DNA of 52,546 nt from Halohasta litorea (lineage in GTDB: Archaea; Halobacteriota; Halobacteria; Halobacteriales; Haloferacaceae): positions 1-52,546 of the forward strand of contig NZ_JANHDJ010000011.1 of the NCBI RefSeq assembly GCF_024494645.1, in the 5' to 3' direction. Position 1 is the first letter of the stretch, and each line of letters starts with the position of its first letter. The notes under the pieces are model-generated. The model searched no databases. It saw nothing but the letters and a program-made list of their open reading frames with translations, and was not told the DNA's origin. Positions 36,756-44,678 of this stretch are shown here, piece after piece. Made by a program: the position numbers and the translations under genes.

Positions 36756-38675
36756 TCAGTCGTCGACCGACGGAGCCGAGGCCCGCCCCAGCAACTCGTC
36801 GGGAAGGTCGTCGATCTCGCCAGCCTGAACGCCCCAGAGGTTCGCATACAGCCCGTCAGCCGCCAGGAGTTCCTCGTGGGTCCCGCGCTCGGCGACCCGG
36901 CCCTCATCGAGCACAACGATCCCGTCGGCGTCTTTGACCGTCGACAGCCGGTGGGCGATCACCAGCGTCGTCCGGTCGGCCGCCAGCCGGTCGAGCGACT
37001 GCTGGATGAGGTACTCGGTCTGGGTGTCGACCGCCGAGGTCGCCTCGTCCAGAAGGAGTATCTCGGGGTCCTGCAGGACGACCCGAGCGAGCGCGATTCG
37101 CTGGCGCTGGCCGCCGGAGAGTTTGACCCCGCGTTCGCCGACACGCGTGTCGTAGCCATCCGACAGCCCCTCGATGAACGCGTGGGCCTCGGCGGCCTCT
37201 GCGGCCGCGATCACCTCCTCGCGGGGTGCGTCGAACTCCCCATAGCGGATGTTTTCGGCGACCGTGCCATCGAAGAGGAACGTATCCTGACTCACGTAGC
37301 CGATCGCCGAGCGGAGCGTCGACAGGTCGAGGGCTCGCACGTCGTGGCCGTCGACCCGCACTGCGCCATAGGTGGTGTCGTACAACCGCAGCAGGAGCTT
37401 GGCAATCGTCGATTTGCCTGCGCCGGTCGGGCCGACGATGGCGACCGTCTCGCCGGGCGCAACCGAGATGTCGACGCCATCGAGAACAGGTTTGTCCGCT
37501 TCGTATGCAAACGTCACATCATCGTACTCGACTCGACCGTCGACCGAATCGAGCGCGACCGGATCGTCGGCAGTCTCGATGTGGACGGGGACGTCCATCA
37601 GCCCACAGATCCGCTTGCCCGACGCGCGGGCGTTCTCGTACCAGTCGACGATGTTCGACAGCTGGGCCATCGGCCCGGTCAGCCGTTGGGTCAGCAGCAT
37701 GAACACGACGAAGTTACCGATAGTCAGCGTTCCCGAAAAGAACAGCGGCGGCCCCGAAAACACCCACAGCCCACCGATGACGAACGTGGCAAGCAACGAA
37801 ATCCCGGTAAGCAGCTCCATTCCCGGCCGGTAGAAGTAGCTCAGCTTCAGCACGTCCATCTGCGCATCAAAAACGTCCCGCGAGACGCCGCGAACGCGGT
37901 CGGTCTCATAGCTCTCGGTGCTCGTTGTCTTGATCAGCTCGATCCCGCTCAGCCCGTTTTCGAGTCGGGTATTTAAATCACCGACCGTCGACCGGTAGCT
38001 GGTGTAGCGTGGCTCGATGACTCGTATAAACCACCACGTAAAGCCGACCAGCAGCGGCACGACCCCCAGCGTGACGGCCGCGAGCTGCCAGTTGGTGTAG
38101 AGGAGTGCGACGGTGACACCGCCGACGATAACGCCGATTCGGACGCTGTCGCCCAACGCGTTGTCGAAAAATACCTCCAGGTTCGAGGTGTCGTTGTTGA
38201 GGATCGACATGATCTCGCCGGTCTCCTTGTTGTCGAAGAAGGTCATATCGAGGGCCTGCATCTTCTCGTAGGCGTCGGTCCGGATCGCGTACATCACGCC
38301 GTGGGCGAAGAAGTTGATCGAGACACCGCGGATCCACTGGAGGACCGCGCCGCCGCCGAGGGCGAGGCCGATGATGATCGTCGACAGCCAGAACTGCGCG
38401 ATCGGCTCGGTCGGGAGCCACGCCGACGGCACCAGCGGGAGTCGATAGGCACTCTCGCCGGTGAAGACGGCGTCGATGGTCGTCCCGAGGACGAGCGGCG
38501 TAACGAGGAGGGTGCCGTAGGTGAGCACGCTGGTCACGAGGCCGACGGCGAGCCACCGCCACTCGGCGAGTCCATAGCGCCGAAACAGCCGGAGCAGTGG
38601 CTTCGAGACCTGATCTCGGTAGGCATCGAGTTCCGTCTCGACCTCGTCATCCGAGTTGGTTTCGGCGTCGACCAC
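36756..38675 (-). CDS. Exporter-fold ABC half-transporter (TMD-NBD fusion)
   Basis: A 639-residue ABC half-transporter. Residues about 35-340 are a six-helix type IV (exporter-fold) membrane domain, 380-620 the nucleotide-binding domain. Walker A GPTGAGKST (415-423), signature LSGGQRQR (519-526), Walker B ILLLDEATSAVD and the switch His (VIAHRLSTV) are all intact. One gene implies a homodimer. Exporter-fold proteins in siderophore loci can be exporters or, like IrtAB and YbtPQ, importers of metal-siderophores. GTG start overlaps the ATPase stop by one base (TAGTG). Placement inside an iron-uptake operon makes a siderophore-related role likely, direction undecided. Confidence 0.88.
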   Translation of the reverse strand: MVDAETNSDDEVETELDAYRDQVSKPLLRLFRRYGLAEWRWLAVGLVTSVLTYGTLLVTPLVLGTTIDAVFTGESAYRLPLVPSAWLPTEPIAQFWLSTIIIGLALGGGAVLQWIRGVSINFFAHGVMYAIRTDAYEKMQALDMTFFDNKETGEIMSILNNDTSNLEVFFDNALGDSVRIGVIVGGVTVALLYTNWQLAAVTLGVVPLLVGFTWWFIRVIEPRYTSYRSTVGDLNTRLENGLSGIELIKTTSTESYETDRVRGVSRDVFDAQMDVLKLSYFYRPGMELLTGISLLATFVIGGLWVFSGPPLFFSGTLTIGNFVVFMLLTQRLTGPMAQLSNIVDWYENARASGKRICGLMDVPVHIETADDPVALDSVDGRVEYDDVTFAYEADKPVLDGVDISVAPGETVAIVGPTGAGKSTIAKLLLRLYDTTYGAVRVDGHDVRALDLSTLRSAIGYVSQDTFLFDGTVAENIRYGEFDAPREEVIAAAEAAEAHAFIEGLSDGYDTRVGERGVKLSGGQRQRIALARVVLQDPEILLLDEATSAVDTQTEYLIQQSLDRLAADRTTLVIAHRLSTVKDADGIVVLDEGRVAERGTHEELLAADGLYANLWGVQAGEIDDLPDELLGRASAPSVDD

Positions 38676-39640
38676 TACTCGGCCTCCACCTGACTGTCGG
38701 AATCGCCATCGCCGTCGACCGACTCGGCTGCATCCGACTCGTCGGTCTCGTCGTGTCGAGCGCGGATCGGCGTCACGCGGGGGCCGCGGTCGGTGCTGTC
38801 GACCTCGGCCTCGATCTCGAACACGTCCGCCAGAAGCCGCTCGGTAATCACCTCCTCCGGCGGACCGCGGGCTTTGATCTCACCGTCCCGCAGGGCGACG
38901 ATGCTGTCGGCGTGACGCGCCGCCTGTTCGATGTCGTGGAGGACGACGACAACCGTGATCTCGCGTTCGTCGCGGAGGGTTTCGATGATCTCCATCACCT
39001 CAAGCTGGTGATGGAGGTCCAGAAACGTCGTCGGCTCGTCGAGCAACAACACGTCGGTATCCTGCGCGAGTACCATGGCGATCCACGCCAGTTGTTTCTG
39101 GCCGCCGCTGAGACTGCCGACCTCCCGATGGCGGAGGTGGCCGCAGCCTGCGAGGTCGATAGCGTTGTCGACCGCACACTCGTCCTCGTAGGTGACATGC
39201 TCGAAGAACCCACGATGGGGGTACCGTCCGTGATAGACCAGATCCTCGACAGTAATCGAGTCCGGAACGGTACTCTCCTGAGAGAGCAGGCCGAGCTTCC
39301 GGGCGAGGGCCTTGGTATCGAGCGAATGGACATCTTGGCCGTCGATCAGCACCGAGCCGCTGTCGGGAGCCAGCTGGTTGGCGAGTCCTTTTAAAAGGGT
39401 GCTTTTGCCGGAGCCGTTGGGGCCGACGAGGGCGGTCACCGCCCCCCGCTCGGCGGTGATCGTTTCGCCGTCGACGATCGGTCCATCGCTGGTGGGGTAG
39501 CCAAGGACCAGTTCCTCGCCGGTGAGCGTTGCGGCCGCACCGTCGCTTGCGTCGTCGGTCGAACCCTTTTCTGCCGCGTCCGATTCGTCTTCGTCTCGGT
39601 TCCGTCCCTGTGTGATTGAGGCAATGGTGTCGAACATCAC
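38675..39640 (-). CDS. FecE/BtuD-type ABC importer ATPase
   Basis: A 321-residue nucleotide-binding subunit of a type II importer. After a 38-residue acidic extension come Walker A GPNGSGKST (73-81), Q-loop region LLSQE, signature SLSGGQKQL (176-184), Walker B VLLLDEPTTFLD and the switch His (VVLHDIEQAARH). The C-terminal 40 residues are another acidic extension. The start is GTG overlapping the permease stop (GTGA). It is the only importer-type ATPase in the locus, so it must power every receptor of the array unless subunits are encoded elsewhere. Confidence 0.92.
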   Translation of the reverse strand: MMFDTIASITQGRNRDEDESDAAEKGSTDDASDGAAATLTGEELVLGYPTSDGPIVDGETITAERGAVTALVGPNGSGKSTLLKGLANQLAPDSGSVLIDGQDVHSLDTKALARKLGLLSQESTVPDSITVEDLVYHGRYPHRGFFEHVTYEDECAVDNAIDLAGCGHLRHREVGSLSGGQKQLAWIAMVLAQDTDVLLLDEPTTFLDLHHQLEVMEIIETLRDEREITVVVVLHDIEQAARHADSIVALRDGEIKARGPPEEVITERLLADVFEIEAEVDSTDRGPRVTPIRARHDETDESDAAESVDGDGDSDSQVEAE

Positions 39641-40767
39641 ATCTCACCCATGTGCTGCTGTTTCCGCATCAGGTAGAGGAAGTACGGCCCGCCGACGAGT
39701 CCGGTGACGATCCCGACCGGGATCTGGACCGGACTGAGCGCGAGCCGTGCGCCCACGTCCGCGCCGACCATCAGCGCCGGGCCGACGAACAGACAGCCGA
39801 CGATCAGCTTCCGGTAGTCGCTGCCGACCAGGTTCCGGACCATATGCGGGACAATCAAGCCCACAAACCCAACGATCCCCGCGACAGCGATGCTCGCGGC
39901 CGCGGCCAGCACCGCCACGCCCGACAGTGCGAAGCGGACCTTCTCGATGGACATGCCCAGCGATTTGGCGGTCTGTTCGCCCAACAGCAGGACGTTGCAC
40001 TGCCGGGAGCCCGCAACGCCCAACAGCACGGCGACGACGGTCCACGGCAGGGCGAGTCGGACCTGTTCCCAGTCGGTCCCAGTGAGCGAGCCAGTGGTCC
40101 ACGCGATCGCCGACTGGACGACGCCGATGTCGTCGGCGAAGAAGAACAGCGCGGTCTGGAGGCTCCCGAAGACGGTGCCGACGATGACCCCCGCCAGCAC
40201 GAGTCGGACGGGCGAGGTGCCGTTCTTCCACGCGATGGCGTAGACGATCAGGAAGGCGACTGCCCCGCCGACCGCCGCGATCAGCGGGAGGAACGCCGAG
40301 AGGCTCCCGAAGACGACCAGGGTGAGGAGAATCATCAGCCCCGCTCCCGAGGAGACCCCGAGGATGAACGGGCTGGCGAGCTCGTTTCGGGTGACCGCCT
40401 GAAAGATGGCTCCCGAGATAGCGAGATTCATCCCAACCAGCATCGCGACGAACACACGAGGGAGCCGGATGTTCCAGACGATCAGGCTTTCACGGCTCAT
40501 CTCGGGGAGTTCGCCGCCGAACAGGAAAGCGTTCCACGCCCGGAGGTTGAACACTACATCGGGGTTGAAAACGGCCTGCCACGCTTGGGTGATCGTCATC
40601 GAGTAGGCTCCGAGACTCACCTGCACGAGTCCACTGATCACCACTACTGCGAGGCTTCCGATGGCGACCGACAGCAGTTTCGGATCGACCAACCAGTCGA
40701 ATCGGCTCTCGCTTGGCGTCGACCGCCTCGACTGGTCGGCCCCGACCGTCGACTCGCGGTTGCTCAT
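39637..40767 (-). CDS. FecCD family ABC permease
   Basis: A 376-residue multi-spanning permease of the FecCD/BtuC family (about 9-10 helices). The N-terminus is a 25-residue charged cytoplasmic lead, then DWLVDPKLLSVAIGSLAVV. The conserved FVGLIVPHMVRNLVG (ATPase-contact region) and ADVGARL near the C-terminus are present. A single permease gene implies a homodimeric channel. It overlaps the flavoprotein stop by four bases and the ATPase start by four, so stoichiometric translation is expected. Confidence 0.92.
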   Translation of the reverse strand: MSNRESTVGADQSRRSTPSESRFDWLVDPKLLSVAIGSLAVVVISGLVQVSLGAYSMTITQAWQAVFNPDVVFNLRAWNAFLFGGELPEMSRESLIVWNIRLPRVFVAMLVGMNLAISGAIFQAVTRNELASPFILGVSSGAGLMILLTLVVFGSLSAFLPLIAAVGGAVAFLIVYAIAWKNGTSPVRLVLAGVIVGTVFGSLQTALFFFADDIGVVQSAIAWTTGSLTGTDWEQVRLALPWTVVAVLLGVAGSRQCNVLLLGEQTAKSLGMSIEKVRFALSGVAVLAAAASIAVAGIVGFVGLIVPHMVRNLVGSDYRKLIVGCLFVGPALMVGADVGARLALSPVQIPVGIVTGLVGGPYFLYLMRKQQHMGEM

Positions 40768-41747
40768 TGGGCCTCCAGCGGCGAGCCGTGATCGCTGTCG
40801 AGATAGGCTCGGATCTCGTCGTCATCCATCGCCTCCAGCAGCGTCTCGCTGTCGAGTGCGTCGACGATCGCCTCGGGATCGAGCTTCTCGGCGAGTCGCT
40901 CGTGGCCCGCCGTGGTGCGGTCGTCGATCTCCGTGTCCGTAATGTAGGACGACAGCGAGTCGTCGATCGAGGCCGCCCGGACCTTTTTAAATCGCTCCGA
41001 GTCAGGATCGACCGGCGCGTCCTCACTGTAGTAGTCGTCGAACCACTCGACCCAGGTGTCCCGATCCTGCCACTCGTCGTCGAGTTCGGCCTGCTGGCGA
41101 ACCCAGTCGACGCCTTCGGCGGCGTCTTCCCACCAGCCGTCGTCGATCCGAGCGTCGACGATGGCGCGTTTGCCGACGTGTGCGCCGCGACCCGCCGCGA
41201 GGATCGCCTGCTTGTCGGGTTTTCCAGCGGGGGTGGCGACGTACAGGCCGTCGACCGGGGTCGAGCCATCCTCGTCGGGATACTCTCGGTCGAACCGCTC
41301 CTCGGCCTCGCCGTCGTGTTCGACGGTCTCGATCATCGCTTCGTCGCTATCGAGGCCACGCAGATACGAGCCGTCGTAGCGCGTCGCGGCGATCACCCGC
41401 TGGGCGGTGACAGCCTCGCCCTCCTGCGGTGTGATGGTGAACCCCTCGCCGTCGTCGCCATCGAGTCGGTCGACCGACTCCACGAGGTCCGGGATGACGG
41501 TGCAGCCAGCGGTTTCGGCGTGATCGTGAATGAGTTTATAAAAGGTCCCGATGTCGACGCCAGCGGGGAAGCCGAGGTAGTTTTCGAGGTAGCCACATCG
41601 CTGGATCGAGGATCGGCCGCGGTCGAAGATCGCGGTGTCGAGGCCCTCGCGGGCGCAGAAGACGCCCGCCGAGCAGCCTGCTGGCCCGCCGCCGACGATG
41701 ACGATATCGTGGTCGTAGTCGGTCCGTGCAGTGGGTGCCGTGCTCAT
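40764..41747 (-). CDS. TrxR-like FAD-dependent oxidoreductase
   Basis: A 327-residue flavoprotein. The FAD Rossmann motif GGGPAGCSAGVFCAREG is at 19-35, and the thioredoxin-reductase-like GYLENYLGFPAGVD is at 52-65. The DGLYVATPAG segment marks the second FAD-binding strand. The paired redox cysteines of thioredoxin reductase are absent, and no clear second NAD(P)-binding glycine loop is seen. The C-terminal 110 residues (from about WWEDAAEG) are an acidic helical extension. Embedded between receptor B1 and the permease, it is best read as a cytoplasmic reductase releasing Fe from an imported ferric chelate. Function inferred from context. Confidence 0.78.
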   Translation of the reverse strand: MSTAPTARTDYDHDIVIVGGGPAGCSAGVFCAREGLDTAIFDRGRSSIQRCGYLENYLGFPAGVDIGTFYKLIHDHAETAGCTVIPDLVESVDRLDGDDGEGFTITPQEGEAVTAQRVIAATRYDGSYLRGLDSDEAMIETVEHDGEAEERFDREYPDEDGSTPVDGLYVATPAGKPDKQAILAAGRGAHVGKRAIVDARIDDGWWEDAAEGVDWVRQQAELDDEWQDRDTWVEWFDDYYSEDAPVDPDSERFKKVRAASIDDSLSSYITDTEIDDRTTAGHERLAEKLDPEAIVDALDSETLLEAMDDDEIRAYLDSDHGSPLEAQ

Positions 41748-41749
41748 GG

Positions 41750-42946
41750 TTAGACGTCTCCGTTGACGATGTCGGCGACTCGCTGGCGGTCGAACAGCTG
41801 TTCGTCCTCGGGAACGTCAAGCGGGGCTTCCGGATCGAACTCTCCGAACTCCTCGGGGTAGAGCTGTCGGGCGGTGAATTCCGTCTGGAACAGGTTGACA
41901 ATCGGTCCCTGTTCGCCCCACGCACCGGGCAGGATGTTTTCCTCCTGAACGGCGGTCAGCTGCTGGCCGACCGGATGGTCGGCCATGGGTTCGAGCCACG
42001 TCGACTGGAAGCTCTCGTAGTCGAAGGCCTCGCCACCCTCGGGTGCGTGACCGATTCCCCAGTGAACGACCAGAACTTCGGGGTCGTCGTCGAGGAGATA
42101 CTCGTAGTCGACCTCGCTACCGCCACCATCAGTATCCTCGAACGCGCTGACGGCTCCGAGATCACGGTAGGTTTTGAGTTCGTAGCCGTCGGCGGTGACA
42201 TCCATCGGATAAAACAGGCTCTCGGTGGGTTCCGAGCCGCTGTTTATAAGCCCGATTTCGGTGCGCTCGCTCTCGGCTGGAAGCCGCGACTGAACCTCCC
42301 CGATGACATCGTCGTGAATCGCCGCGAGTGCCTCGTAGCGGTCCTCGATCTGAAACACCTGTGCGACCTTCTCGAAGGCCTCATACAGCGAGAACAGCGG
42401 GTAGTCGAGTTCGTTTCGGAAATCGCGCCGTCGCCGACAGTTGTTGCCGCAGATCGGTCCTACGGCCTCCGAAATTTCGGCGATATCGTCGTCGTCCCAG
42501 CTGTCGTCCCAGTACTGAATCGCGTTCGGATCGAAGAAGTGAACATCGGCATCGGTCTCGTAGAACACCTCCTTGTCGTAGCCACCATCCTTCCAGAAGC
42601 TCACGCTCGCATCGCGGTCGATCGACGCGTCGACTTCGTCGTAAAACAGCTGTGGGGCCGGATACGAACCCGTCGAGAGGAGGCCGTCCTCGACACCGAG
42701 GGCGACACCCATGTCGACCCACGCGCCGCCTTCGGCGACCCACGTTTCGGGAACCGCGTCGAATTCGACCGTCCCGGCTGGCGCGATGTCGACGGTGTAG
42801 CTCTCGTCTCGGCTTCCCCCAGAATCCGAACTCGCGTTCGAATCGTCATCACCGGTACAGCCAGCGAGTAGCCCGCCACTGGCGACTGCACCACCGTATT
42901 TGATTGTCGCTCGGCGTGTCGGACCGCGCTGCGGTTGGTCGTCCAT
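41750..42946 (-). CDS. Solute-binding lipoprotein B1
   Basis: A 398-residue FecB-class lipoprotein. Tat RRATIKYGG (11-19), lipobox Cys30, Ser/Asp-rich linker. Pairs with B2 (34311-35513) through GLINSGS, TYRDLG and NLFQTEFTARQLYPEEFGEFDPEA. An unusual CGNNCRRRR segment near residue 160 adds two cysteines not seen in most siblings. Stop is two bases from the flavoprotein start. Confidence 0.88.
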   Translation of the reverse strand: MDDQPQRGPTRRATIKYGGAVASGGLLAGCTGDDDSNASSDSGGSRDESYTVDIAPAGTVEFDAVPETWVAEGGAWVDMGVALGVEDGLLSTGSYPAPQLFYDEVDASIDRDASVSFWKDGGYDKEVFYETDADVHFFDPNAIQYWDDSWDDDDIAEISEAVGPICGNNCRRRRDFRNELDYPLFSLYEAFEKVAQVFQIEDRYEALAAIHDDVIGEVQSRLPAESERTEIGLINSGSEPTESLFYPMDVTADGYELKTYRDLGAVSAFEDTDGGGSEVDYEYLLDDDPEVLVVHWGIGHAPEGGEAFDYESFQSTWLEPMADHPVGQQLTAVQEENILPGAWGEQGPIVNLFQTEFTARQLYPEEFGEFDPEAPLDVPEDEQLFDRQRVADIVNGDV

Positions 42947-42948
42947 CG

Positions 42949-44103
42949 TTAGTTCCCCCCGGTGACGATCCCGGCGAGCTCGTTGCGGTCGAACAGCTCA
43001 CCCGAGTAGGTCTCGGGGAAGTACGCCGTCGCGTACCGCTCGAGGAGGAACAGGTGGTGGAGCGGCCCCGAATAGATCGGCCCGCCACGGAACACCATAT
43101 CGTTTCGGACGGCGGTGAGCTCCGAGGCCGTCTCGTGGTCCTGCATAAAGGCGAGCACCGTCTCCTCGAACTCCTCGCGGCTCTTTGACTCGTGGCCGCG
43201 GACGAGGATCGAGTCGGGGTCGACGTCCAGGATCGTCTCGTAGTCGATCTGTCCGCGATCGGTCGTCGAGAGCCCCTCGATGCCCGTCTCGGCGAGCGCG
43301 TCGGCGATGCCGAGGTCGTGGAACTGCTTTTTGTTCGTCCCTTGATCGCTCACGCGGTAGGGGTAGAACGCTTCGGGTTCGTTGCCAGCCGCGAACGTCA
43401 GTAACGCGTTCGGGCGGCTGTCGGCCGCGGGAAGGTCAGCCTCGATGTCGGCGATGAATTCGTCGTGGAACGTTTTGAGCTGGTCGAATTTCGCCTCCTC
43501 ACGGTGAATCTGTGCCACCTTCTCGAAGGCTTCGTACAGCGAGTAGTACTCGTAGTCGTGCCACTCGTCGGATCGACGGAAGATGGTATTGCCGACGAAC
43601 GGTGCGACGTTCTCGGTGAGTTCGTCGACATCCGACGCTTCGAGTCCGAAGGCGGTGTTATTGATCAACCACTGGGGGTCGATCAGGTGGAGGTCGCCGT
43701 CGAGTTCGTAGAAAATCTCCTTGTCGATCCCGCCGTTGTCGCCGTTCAGTTTCGTGATCGACTCGGTGTCGACGCTCACACCGTCGAGCTCGTCGTAGTG
43801 ACTCGTGTGGAACCGCGACGGAAGCCCCATTGAGAGAATCGAGTCCTCGTGGCCCAGCGCGACGGCCATATCCGCGTAGTCAGGGAAGTAGTGGGTGACC
43901 TGTTCCGGCGGCGACTCAAAACTGAGTTCGCCAACCGGAGCCATCTCAACAGTGTAAGAGTCGCCCGAATCGGCCGCGTTCTCCGAGTTGGGGTCGGTCG
44001 ACTGGCCAGTACACCCTGCAACGAATCCGGTGCTGACTGCTCCCGCACCGGCTGTGAGGTATCTTCGACGTGTGAAATCGCAACTATCCGGCGTTGAATC
44101 CAT
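42949..44103 (-). CDS. Solute-binding lipoprotein A1, first gene of the block
   Basis: A 384-residue FecB-class lipoprotein and the promoter-proximal gene of the whole uptake block. The signal differs from the others (RRRYLTAGAGA, lipobox FVAGC with Cys31), and residue Cys8 precedes it. The mature domain pairs with A2, the last gene of the array (RSDEWHDYEYYSLYEAF, LVRGHESKS). It lacks the NLFQIEM segment, having HHLFLLERYATAYFPE instead, and ends LFDRNELAGIVTGG. Leaderless start behind an iron box. Confidence 0.89.
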   Translation of the reverse strand: MDSTPDSCDFTRRRYLTAGAGAVSTGFVAGCTGQSTDPNSENAADSGDSYTVEMAPVGELSFESPPEQVTHYFPDYADMAVALGHEDSILSMGLPSRFHTSHYDELDGVSVDTESITKLNGDNGGIDKEIFYELDGDLHLIDPQWLINNTAFGLEASDVDELTENVAPFVGNTIFRRSDEWHDYEYYSLYEAFEKVAQIHREEAKFDQLKTFHDEFIADIEADLPAADSRPNALLTFAAGNEPEAFYPYRVSDQGTNKKQFHDLGIADALAETGIEGLSTTDRGQIDYETILDVDPDSILVRGHESKSREEFEETVLAFMQDHETASELTAVRNDMVFRGGPIYSGPLHHLFLLERYATAYFPETYSGELFDRNELAGIVTGGN

Positions 44104-44107
44104 ACTT

Positions 44108-44121
44108 TTAGGCTTGCCTTA
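44108..44121. promoter_or_regulatory. Idr/DtxR box, proximal, main promoter
   Basis: TTAGGCTTGCCTTA, five bases upstream of ATG 44103 on the reverse strand, adjacent to the TATA-like TTTTATTGG. One-base departures from the perfect palindrome. Confidence 0.8.
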
Positions 44122-44143
44122 ACCAATAAAACGGTTTCGAATT

Positions 44144-44157
44144 TTAGGAGTACCTAA
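44144..44157. promoter_or_regulatory. Idr/DtxR box, distal, main promoter
   Basis: TTAGGAGTACCTAA, TTAGG and CCTAA arms intact, 36 bp from the proximal box, exactly as at 36697/36733. Confidence 0.8.
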
Positions 44158-44286
44158 AACAGTCATAGATCGAAAAATTCACTCTCCGTTTCTAACAAAA
44201 TTGATAATATCGGCGAATGTTAGAGGAGGATGACGCTGACCATTGGAACGACCGTTGTTTATAAACCTGTTTTCGCTTGAGAGCGT

Positions 44287-44667
44287 ATGGATCGGATTCG
44301 GTATCCCGTACTGATCTCTCAGGGGGTCGCTGTCTGTCTCCTCTGTGGGGCGATCGTGGCGATCTTGATGGTGGAACTCCCCATGTCACCCGAACTCCGA
44401 ATTGGAATCCGCTCCGCACCGGGGGTCCTCACACTGTCCGTCTGGGCGCGAGTTATCGGACGCCACCGCGAGCCGACCGATATCGTGCTTGCACTGTTCT
44501 CGGTGCCGTGCGTCATCGTCTCCGTCTGGGCGATATCCGAGGCACTCACCGCGAGCAGCGGCGTCATATTCGGCGGGCTGTTGTCAGTGGCCAGTGGTGT
44601 ACTGCTTTCGGTCGCGGTCCTCGCAGATGCGGCTGTCGAACAGGTCGTCGACTACCACACGGAGTAA
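44287..44667 (+). CDS. Small four-helix membrane protein
   Basis: A 126-residue membrane protein with four hydrophobic segments (about 8-30, 45-58, 65-85 and 90-115). No motif recognised. It is divergent from the iron block and shares its promoter region, though no iron box is obviously positioned for it. Convergent with the HEAT-repeat gene, 11 bases apart. Confidence 0.65.
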   Translation: MDRIRYPVLISQGVAVCLLCGAIVAILMVELPMSPELRIGIRSAPGVLTLSVWARVIGRHREPTDIVLALFSVPCVIVSVWAISEALTASSGVIFGGLLSVASGVLLSVAVLADAAVEQVVDYHTE

Positions 44668-44678
44668 CGAGGAGACAA

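Noticed and set aside
36756-38675. Exporter-fold ABC gene as a simple multidrug exporter
   Set aside because: Translational coupling to the importer ATPase and its iron-box promoter context make an iron-related role more likely, though direction of transport is open.
29862-43833. Many long open frames antisense to the receptor and transporter genes
   Set aside because: They mirror high-G+C coding genes, lack recognisable domains and are rich in Arg/Val, as expected of shadow frames.
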